Part shown: positions 23,221 through 32,296 of the stretch, piece after piece
Layout of the letters: each line of letters opens with the position of its first letter
Numbering within the stretch: position 1 is the stretch's first letter
Assembly: GCA_004802725.1 (NCBI GenBank)
Contig: SGPM01000308.1
Span: 1 to 32,296 of the forward strand
DNA from: Antrodiella citrinella
Taxonomy: Eukaryota; Basidiomycota; Agaricomycetes; Polyporales; Steccherinaceae
Reading direction: 5' to 3'
Length of the DNA: 32,296 bases
The notes under the pieces: model-generated
The model's database searches: none
The model's input: the letters and a program-made list of their open reading frames with translations, nothing else
What the model was told of the DNA's origin: nothing
Position numbers and translations under genes: made by a program

Positions 23221-23700
23221 TAGCCGCAACTTGAAGTGACAGAACGTGTCCCGTCACACTCGGTGACTCCACGCCACAGTTTGCCAGCGTACCCAAGTCA
23301 GTCACGGAAACTTATAGGTACTTACCAGCAGAAGTAGTTCTTCATCAATGTTTTCAAAAGGAGATCTAGATACGCGGTAATCATAGACCTGCAGTGTCCT
23401 CTGTATACTTCGGCACACTATCCGCGTCGCACTCCAGGGCATTGACAAGTAACATCGAAGTCATCCATCCATCGGTGTGCGCCTTTTGCTTCGAATTGCT
23501 AGGCTGTACTTAGGCAGTGTAGATGTAACTGCAAGTGTTCCACAAGACTCATGTCGCTCATGGTGCTCTCCGACAGATCTCCCGCGCAGTGATCGCGATG
23601 GGGAGGAGGAAGGCCAGCTGTTACGTTTGGAATCGAACCAGAAGCGAGTCTGAACCTGCTATCAATGAACATCCGAATAGTCCGGTTACCAGAGCTCACA

Positions 23701-23790
23701 AATAGCGTTCGCTATGCTTACCAACTGGTATTGCGATCGGCGACTTGCACATTGCATTTCGCGGCACGAGCCCACCTCACGAACGCTATT
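23701..23790. repeat. Short perfect inverted repeat, 11 bp arms
   Basis: AATAGCGTTCG at 23701-23711 is matched by its reverse complement at 23780-23790. The left arm also forms a small palindrome, ATAGCG-TT-CGCTAT. It could be a chance hairpin or the ends of a tiny degenerate element; no target-site duplication was found. Confidence 0.35.
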
Positions 23791-23890
23791 AGCGCAGCGA
23801 GTAATGCACACTAGAGGAGATCATTTGAAGTATCGGCGAAGAAAACAGAGCACAAACGAATACAGATATACAGTAATAATGAACAAGCAA

Positions 23891-25538
<1,648 letters not shown>

Positions 25539-25689
25539 TGTGTGACAGTGGTGAGGTGGTAAGAGTTGACTGGGCGGGCTTTGAAATTCTGCCCATACTT
25601 GTAGCATTTAGCGCCCTTTCTTCGCCGTGCTCACACTCATTCGTCTCGTTCTCCTCCGTGTCTTTGCTGCTTTTCGTCTTCTCATCAAA
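25539..25689. promoter_or_regulatory. Shared divergent promoter of fal1 and sf3a3
   Basis: Only 151 bp separate the two start codons. The sf3a3 side is pyrimidine-rich (TCTCGTTCTCCTCC and similar), typical of initiator-type fungal promoters. No TATA box is seen. Confidence 0.5.
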
Positions 25690-27585
25690 ATGGACTCCAT
25701 ACTCGAAGTGCAAAGGCAAACCCACGAAGAGGTAGAACATTTCGAGAGAGCGCTATATACGCTACTCTCGAAGCCTCAGCAGACACACGAAACGAAACTG
25801 CAAGCCGAGCACAAAGCCTCCCAAATCCTAGACCGTGTCTCTGCTCGTGTTGTAGCTCTCAAGAACTCCTATGAAGACGGGGAGGCAAGAAAAGCGGAGA
25901 TTGAAGCCCTGTCTTCTCGTCCGGACGACTTGTCTGAGTTCTATACACGGTTGGGCAAAATCCAGGAGCATTATGCCAAGTATCCTGAATCTGGTCCTTC
26001 AGGATTCGAGCTTGAGCTCGCTGCATTTTTGGACGAGACGGAGGACTTTGGCGATGAGGAATACGAAGAAGATGATCGTGCGTTCCCCCAAAGAAGCTTT
26101 CTACGCAGTCTAATGTATTTCGTGTAGCCATCGCTCTGCTCTTCTCCGGCGAAGAACAGTACGGCAAATACCTCGATTTGTATGCTAACCATTCCGCCTA
26201 CAATAACCTGAAGTATATTGGCAAGCGTTTGGGATACCTGCAATACCTGGACGTACTTCTCGCCGCGCAAATCACTGAGGTGCACTCAGAGCTATCGACA
26301 GAATGCAGACAGAGCAGAGATTATGAGTTGTGAGTACGAGTGACGTGTGTGTAGTGGATTGAACGGACTCATGTTTTGTGATCTCAGATACGTCAAAGCC
26401 CTACACACGTACCTATTATCTTTTATGAAGCGAGCGCGACCGCTTGTAGATCTGGAGTCGCAGCAGAAGGAGGCAGAGGTAGAATTCGAGAAGAAATGGG
26501 AAGCGGGTACACTTGGAGATTGGAAGGAGGTTCGCCAGCCCAATGCTACCCGTACTACTGGAGAGGGAATTTGGTGTGCAGCTTGTGAGTACCCTTGAGC
26601 TTCTTGGCTGAACTCAATCTCATGTCTCCGCTGTCATGCTAGGCCAGAAGATGTACTCCAAGCAGACCGTATACGACGCTCATCTTACTTCGAAAAGACA
26701 TGTCAAAGCTACTGCCAAGCAGGCTAGCTCTGACCAACCTCCTTCGAACCCGAACGGCCCTTCCACTTCACAGTCGGCGGAGAATGGAACGCCACCACCA
26801 GTCGTGCAGAAATCCAAGCACAGGACCGCTGCGCTTCTCACATTCCTATCCACTCAATTGCTTGCATCTCTTATCTCCGTCCTCAACGAGACGAAATCGA
26901 ACGTGGAGCGACGGTTCTCTCTAACGGCTCGGGAACGTGAACAAGAGCTATTGGAACAATCCAAGCCTAAAGCGCCGCCGCCAACAGCATCCGGTATCAA
27001 TGGGGAGAATCCCGATGAGGAGGAAGAGGAAGAGCGGATATACAACCCTCTCAAGCTGCCTCTGGGATGGGACGGCAAGCCTATCCCGTATTGGTTGTAT
27101 AAACTCCACGGGTTGGGCGTTGAATACAGATGCGAGATATGTTCGGACCATGTCTATATGGGAAGGTGCGCCTCACGGTCATATGTTATGCGCAACAGGA
27201 CGCTGAGTGAGCATCATGGTTTTACAGAAAGAACTTCGATCGACATTTCCAGGCAAGCTCAGAGATGACTAACAATATATTTGACCCTCTAACATTTCCA
27301 TTCACAGGAGTCGAGACATGCTTTTGGTATGCGTGCGCTGGGCTTACCCAATACAAAACATTTCCACGAGATCACTCGTATCGAAGATGCACTAGCTCGT
27401 ACGTAGATGACCTCATATAAGTTCAGTTTGCATGCTGACGACTTCATTCAGTGGCTGAGAAACTCAAGCGAGAGGGCCGCAATGAGATATTCGAGCAGGA
27501 GACTATGGAAGAGTTGGAAGATGAGGATGGCAATGTATACAACCGCAAGACATATGAGGATTTGAAGAAGCAGGGCCTCATCTAG
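25690..27585 (+). CDS. sf3a3: Splicing factor 3a subunit 3 (SF3A3/SF3a60, Prp9 homolog)
   Basis: Seven exons: 25690-26077, 26128-26329, 26388-26584, 26643-27165, 27228-27252, 27308-27398 and 27452-27585. They join into 520 codons (519 aa), slightly longer than the human protein. The N-terminal helical region opens [23 protein letters not shown] matrin-type zinc finger, [18 protein letters not shown] then KRH, spans the exon 3/4 junction. The C-terminal C2H2 finger runs [11 protein letters not shown], then [21 protein letters not shown]3A3 joins SF3A1 and SF3A2 to bridge SF3b to the U2 snRNP core and is needed for prespliceosome assembly. Intron 5 has a GC donor (GCAAGC at 27253), forced by the reading frame and conserved sequence on both sides. 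The stop codon is 89 bp from that of the neighbouring phosphatase. Confidence 0.95.
27253..27307 (+). other. GC-AG intron of sf3a3
   Basis: This 55-nt intron starts GCAAGC after FDRHFQ and ends TTCACAG before ESRHAFGM. Its length is not a multiple of three, so reading through would shift the frame out of the conserved zinc finger. There is no usable GT nearby. Confidence 0.85.
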
Positions 27586-27674
27586 ATCGAGATGTATTGT
27601 AGTTCTGCGTGTTGGTGTCCTTGTTCCGTGTCTGCGCATTATGTTATATGTGCTGTTGTACATATTGTGATCTA

Positions 27675-30600
27675 CTAAGCCGATGCTTCGCGCTTCAGAG
27701 GTGGTTTGCCGCTTCTGGGCGGCGGCGGCGGTGGAGGTCGTCGTGTGACTTGAGGGGCAGGTGCAGCAGGTTCGGGCACAATTGGTGACTGCAATGATAG
27801 TGCTTGGTAGAGTTCTTCCTCCGAAGACGAAGGGGAAGAAGAGAGCGGAGAATCGATGGGTGAGTCGAATGGATTGTATGGCGTTGACTGCGGGCGCAAG
27901 TCTGTCATTCGTTCGGGTGGCACGACGCCATTCGGGTGATCTGTAACCTGATTAGCACCACAGTAACCATGTGTTGCGGGTATACACACCGGCATCATCC
28001 CACCAAGCAGCATCGTCTGAGCTAGGCGGTGGCACTGGTACCGACAATTCTTAGTCTCGTATCCGGTTCAAATATAAATTCCGACTTACGATCCGGTCTA
28101 CCATTGGTGGAGAACGCCAAATTGGCAAGTTTTTCATCCAGCTTCTCCCCTGGTGCCGTGGAGGTGACATTCTCGAATAGTACACCAGCTAACATAGTAC
28201 GAAGAGCATGGTCAATGATCCGAACGCTAGCCCTGAATAATGCAAAAACTAGACATCGTCGGGATGTCAGACACTTGGTCATCGATACGCATGCACTGAG
28301 CACCAACCTGGGCGGTGATCGGAGCCCTTCAATTCCGCTCTAGAATAGACCGACAAATCCAAGGCATCGCCCTTGTACAATATTCGATCTGAAGATGTTT
28401 AGTCCAACTGTACAAACCAGCACAGGAATATGCTCACCGGTCCAAGCAGGGATGCGAGCTTTCTCGCTGCTGTCGTAATTTTCGGTACCCAGATCATACT
28501 TGTAAGTCGGCTTGAAGAGCAGTGGACCTTCTATGTAATCGATGAAAGCTGCCCTGCTGTCTATTACTTGCTTGAGCTTCACGGAAATATCAGTACCGCC
28601 GCAACTCATGAAGTGTAACCACGCACTTGATCAGCAGCTAGCAGCGCATCGTAATCATCCGTCTGAGCCAAAAAGCGGACGTGCTCGTTCTCTAGATCGA
28701 TACGGTAGTTTGTGTCCGCCAGCCAGACTATGTTCCTGTTCCCATGTTTCAGACCTCTGAATTGACAATATCTACAAGAAATGAACGTACTGATGACTGT
28801 CAATTGTTTTGCCACGCAAGAAGTGGAGTCCGCTCGTTATCGTTCTGTAGTCTGTATTGCGCTCCTCAACGTTTGAATGTCCAGCGGCCAAGTGAGCGGT
28901 GATGAAACAGAAGCTGGTGTCATAGTAATCGAGGCGAATGCCGACCGCACCCTTGTTGCCAGACATGCCTCGTAAACCAGTCTAATCAGCGGTGAAATTG
29001 AGCCAATCACAGAGTAGTCAATTCTTGAATGGTACAGACCTTGTGTGAAGCTGCTTCAACATTCCTTATCACCGCGGTGAGCTCTTTCTTCACAAAGACT
29101 AACAGCGCGGTGCCGACCAGCTGAAAGAAGCGGCGTTCGTGAGCGCTGTCTAAGCTACCGAAACACTCCTGATCTTACCTGATGGCTGCGCAGCAGAATG
29201 TACTCTGACTTAGGATCGGGACGACGAGCCAGTGTAGTGGTTATCTTGTTCTCCCAGATACGTCTGGAAAGGATAAGCGTGGTTTCCTTAGCACTGAGAG
29301 CTTGCGCCTCACCGTTTCTCGGGGTCAGTCTGAACGATCTGTTGCGCGGTCAAAGGAACGATCTCTTGGAATCCAAGCACTAGGATATCAGGCCTGCGAA
29401 CCAATTCAGTGAACCGCGCTATACCGGGCATCAATGCCACCTACTCAGGAACATCTGATACGATGTTAGCTGATTCTGCTTTCAACATTTGCGATCGGAG
29501 CACTCACTATCTCGAGGGAAAAGCCATGGAAGCAAGGATTCCGAGGAGGGGGGCTAAAAGTTTATTGCGTGAGTGGTTAGTGTCTCCCACAAAGATGCTT
29601 GCTCCGGGCAACATACCCTTCCATTCAGATTCCATGTACCGGCAAACATCGTGCACGCCTGTGTGGTGGAATATTCCTCCAACCTGTTATACCCTAAGCA
29701 TCGAGCGTCCCGCGAAGCATTGCGCCACATACCTTCTATGCATAGCATCATCTACGAGATCATGAATTGGGTCGAAAATCGTCACCTGTGTTTGCGTGCT
29801 TAGATTTCCCTATGAAATGGCCGTCAAATCTTCCCGCCCCCTCTTGGAATTGGTGACCAATTACCAAAAACATATCGATTGCCACCTGCTTTCCTTTGTC
29901 CTGGAAGTTGTTGATATAGGCCCGGGATACACTCTTGGTGGCATCGGAGAGGACGCCTGGATTAATGTATGAGAACCGATCGCTAGTCCAATGAACGCTA
30001 GTACACGTACCTGCTAGGGTTCTCTTGCCACTACGCGTGTAGCTTGTGTTGAGCGCCCCTGTGCCCGCATATATGCGCGATAAAGAATCTCCATTCTCCG
30101 CCCACAGTTCGCGATGGTATGACCAGAGTGTCCCTGAGTGAAGCCACTCACGGCGAATGAGTGTTAGGTACTGCTCAAGCATGACTCGTGAGATGATGTC
30201 TTGCACAAAATTCGTACGATCCAAACTACACGGAGGGCATGGAGGTCAGAAAGGTAAATATCATCGGCCTTACAGGGATAACAGGATTCGTACCAATCTA
30301 AACAGTTTGTCCGAAATACGCCTTTTTGCTGTGTTATGATCTCGCAAGATGAAGCATCCGCCATGGTGAAACCAGCTTTGTCCATGCTGTCCACCACGCT
30401 TTCCAGACGTCTGTGATAATTCGACTTAGTACATGAATGCTGCGAGAATGAAATCATCGCACCTGAATATCTGGAAGATGGCGTCATGGCCGTTGATCTT
30501 GACCATGTTATGGAAATCAAAGTTGGTGAAGCTGACGTTATTCCCGAATAAATCTGGTGCACTCCTCAGAGAGCGTTCATACGCAGATGTTAGAGTCGCT

Positions 30601-31949
30601 TCATTTTCCTTGGTACCCAGCAAGTTCACAGCGTGTACATAGCCGTATTCTTGACTTAGTTGCGCGAAGTGCCGTTCGAATGCAGGCTGTGACGCCTGTG
30701 GTCGTGTAATTTGTATCTTTTGACCGAATGTCTGCAGACCCTGTTGCTCCCAGAACACTAGAGGACCAAGAATGACGAGACTATGAGATCCGATCGACAA
30801 ACGGCGTGTATAGGCGTAAACGAGGTACATACATGGCACACTGCCCCGCACCTGTACGTAGCTAAAGCAATGTTGGTCTGAACTGAATATGGTTTCTGTC
30901 TGATTGAAGTTTGAGCATCCAGTAACCAAATGCGCCAAGGTGTGAAGTACCTCCACAAAATTGGCGGTATTGCCGTCGTCATCGACACCTCTCGTATTGA
31001 AGCGTGTACCGGCACGTTTCCAACCAAGCCGCGAAATCAGGGAGAGAGTTGCTACCGTCGGCGATCCATTGGTGGGAGGTGCCGGGAGCGGAAGAGTGAA
31101 CACTCCAACATAGCCTTGAATGGCGAGTACCTACGCTGCCTATGAGTGATAAGTATTTGAGTGAGAAGGCCATCCAGACATACGACGAATTGGCAGCGGT
31201 CCAGATCTGCTCGTTCTGCGATATCCAATCTATCTCGGAAATCCAAGAGACTTCGAACAATGAACTCGTTCCACACGAATCGCTCGTCGTATGTTCCTAC
31301 GTCCCGTGCAGCAGCCTCGTCCCGTTCAAGTCGCTGAGGTAGCCGCGAAGAAAGATCCCAGTACGGCTCCTGCGCATAGTAGAATGTTCCGGTAGATATT
31401 ATCTTCGCCAGTGGCGCACAAGGGTGTTCCAGGAGGGAGGGAGCTGAAGCATTAGGTTGCGCGTACGGCTCCCGGTACATCGGTTCATTCTGCTCGGGAA
31501 AAGTATGTCCGGCCATAGCCTCGTTCGCGAGTATCATGTCGTCCCAAGCTGCCGATGTGAGACTGTAGAAAGCAACTTCATGGATCTTGGCTATGGACTC
31601 GGGTTTGGGTGCAGATGGTCTTGTATTGCCAACTTCAGTGGCGGAGACGATGACCGCAAGAAATATGTCTTCCAAGCAATTTAAGAACGCGAATGAGGCG
31701 CATATATTGATTGAACTCACCGCCCGACACCGCGATCAGCCCCAGACATCCTTTCACAACTCTGCTTGTGATTTTGACTGCGCTACTGAGGTTGACCTGG
31801 TCTTTGGGAAGAAATTCCACAACAGCCTGAGACGATTTCCCTTCCGCAGCTCGAAAGACCAATGCTCTGCTAGGACGTCCTTGCCGCTCGTCTTGTTGAC
31901 TTGTCACTAGGTATAAAGACCTGGGGTTTTCGTTGAGATATAGATACAT
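27675..31949 (-). CDS. Synaptojanin-like phosphoinositide phosphatase (Sac1 + inositol-polyphosphate 5-phosphatase; Inp51/52/53 family)
   Basis: Twenty-two exons: 31949-31721, 31668-31184, 31130-30951, 30899-30833, 30757-30463, 30410-30294, 30225-30011, 29956-29865, 29809-29733, 29683-29617, 29553-29508, 29454-29445, 29393-29313, 29263-29179, 29120-29040, 28981-28791, 28756-28627, 28576-28438, 28388-28308, 28248-28090, 28016-27990 and 27940-27675. They join into 1040 codons (1039 aa). The Sac1 domain keeps catalytic C455-x5-R461 in RTNCLDCLDRTN. The 5-phosphatase domain (about 600-890) keeps TWNLNG, FQEI, SGNKGAVG, TAHLAAG, WLADTNYRI, PAWTDRILY and GSDHRP. A proline-rich tail (RRPPPPPPPRSGKPP) could bind SH3 partners. 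Such enzymes strip phosphates from PI(4,5)P2 and related lipids in endocytosis and Golgi-endosome traffic. Both domains look active; Inp51, by contrast, has a dead Sac domain. The last two exon boundaries are less certain. Confidence 0.93.
29445..29454 (-). other. 10-nt microexon of the synaptojanin-like gene
   Basis: ATGTTCCTGA, flanked by CAG and GTAGGT, supplies the end of one codon, two whole codons and the start of another (N-V-P-E) between FPRD and PDILVLGFQEI. Skipping it shifts the frame just before the catalytic FQEI motif. Confidence 0.8.
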
Positions 31950-32296
31950 TTCCGATGTTTGCTTTCAAAGATGAGATTTGAGGTATGGTTGTTATGGAGT
32001 GTTGTACAAGTTCATGCGTGAGACCTGCGTAATGCTAGGAACTAGAGTGGTAGGTCAAAGGGTTGTGCGTTTTCGTATAACTTGGGACCATTGACGTACT
32101 GTTATAGCGCCGATATTACTTCGTTAGGTTCGTGAGGGGTACAGAATCACAGCACAGAAGATAAACAGAGCAACAGACGACGACAGAGGGAGTTACTGAG
32201 AGAGTGCGATGAAGCACAGGGACAAGTTATAAGATTGTGACTATTTGTCATTTCGCCCCCCGATCATCGTTCCCGACGGCGCTTACGGTGTGCGCA
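31950..32296. promoter_or_regulatory. Upstream region of the synaptojanin-like gene
   Basis: About 347 bp to the window edge hold the promoter and 5' UTR of the minus-strand gene. I see no second gene and no clear element. Confidence 0.4.

Larger units (their letters stand above)
23100..23890. other. Intergenic region between the KEN-box gene and fal1
   Basis: About 790 bp. The left end is the KEN-box gene promoter with ACGCG elements. Near the right lies a perfect 11-bp inverted repeat (AATAGCGTTCG at 23701-23711, its complement at 23780-23790) with a 68-bp loop. No gene is supported. Confidence 0.4.

Noticed and set aside
23620..23660. tRNA T-arm-like sequence on the minus strand (GGTTCGATTCC)
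   Set aside because: The flanking bases do not form a 5-bp T stem, and no acceptor, D or anticodon stems could be built at the right distances.
28070..28107. Alternative donor GTAGAC at 28099 for intron 20 of the synaptojanin-like gene
   Set aside because: It keeps the phase, but GTAAGT at 28089 is a much stronger donor; both differ only by a few residues in a low-conservation tail.

Overview
This window looks like a stretch of a filamentous basidiomycete (Agaricomycete-type) chromosome. Nearly every gene is interrupted by many very short spliceosomal introns, mostly about 50-65 nt, with GT(R)NGT-type donors and (C/T)AG acceptors. The genes are densely packed on both strands, and the proteins are fungal housekeeping proteins. 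I rebuilt thirteen protein genes exon by exon. All exon phases close exactly, giving about 91 inferred introns. No RNA gene, CRISPR array, recognisable transposon or prokaryotic operon feature was seen.

Layout, left to right: the 3' end of an enoyl-CoA hydratase/AUH-type gene (+, 1-733); exocyst subunit Sec10 (-, 909-4313); Rix1, a 60S ribosome-assembly factor (+, 4637-7319); an Rrn11-like RNA polymerase I initiation factor (-, 7374-8276); a Laa2/aftiphilin-like candidate clathrin-AP1 accessory protein (+, 8427-9630); the largest subunit of RNA polymerase I, Rpa190 (+, 9987-16031); a tiny cysteine-rich protein of seven small exons (+, 17104-17655); the U2 snRNP protein SF3B6/p14 (-, 18193-18673); a roughly 2.5 kb stretch with no gene I can support (18674-21139); Lcl2, a small secretory-pathway protein (-, 21140-21559); an unrecognised intronless protein with a KEN box and many SP/TP sites (-, 22050-23099); the DEAD-box helicase Fal1/eIF4A-III (-, 23891-25538); the U2 snRNP protein SF3A3/Prp9 (+, 25690-27585); and a synaptojanin-like phosphoinositide phosphatase (-, 27675-31949).

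Two functional groupings stand out. Rix1, Rrn11 and Rpa190 all serve ribosome production and lie within about 11.4 kb. SF3B6, Fal1/eIF4A-III and SF3A3 all serve splicing or the spliced mRNP and lie within about 9.4 kb; fal1 and sf3a3 share a 151-bp divergent promoter. Other head-to-head pairs are sec10/rix1 and rrn11/Laa2-like. Tail-to-tail pairs are tight: 54 bp for rix1/rrn11 and 89 bp for sf3a3/synaptojanin.

The most unusual items are the 73-residue Cys/His-rich protein assembled from seven exons (smallest 12 nt), the Pol I catalytic NADFDGD motif built from microexons of 14, 18 and 21 nt, a 10-nt microexon in the phosphatase gene, two GC-AG introns, and an unidentified KEN-box protein with clustered ACGCG elements upstream. 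No clearly new multi-gene system was found; most of the window is conserved eukaryotic housekeeping.
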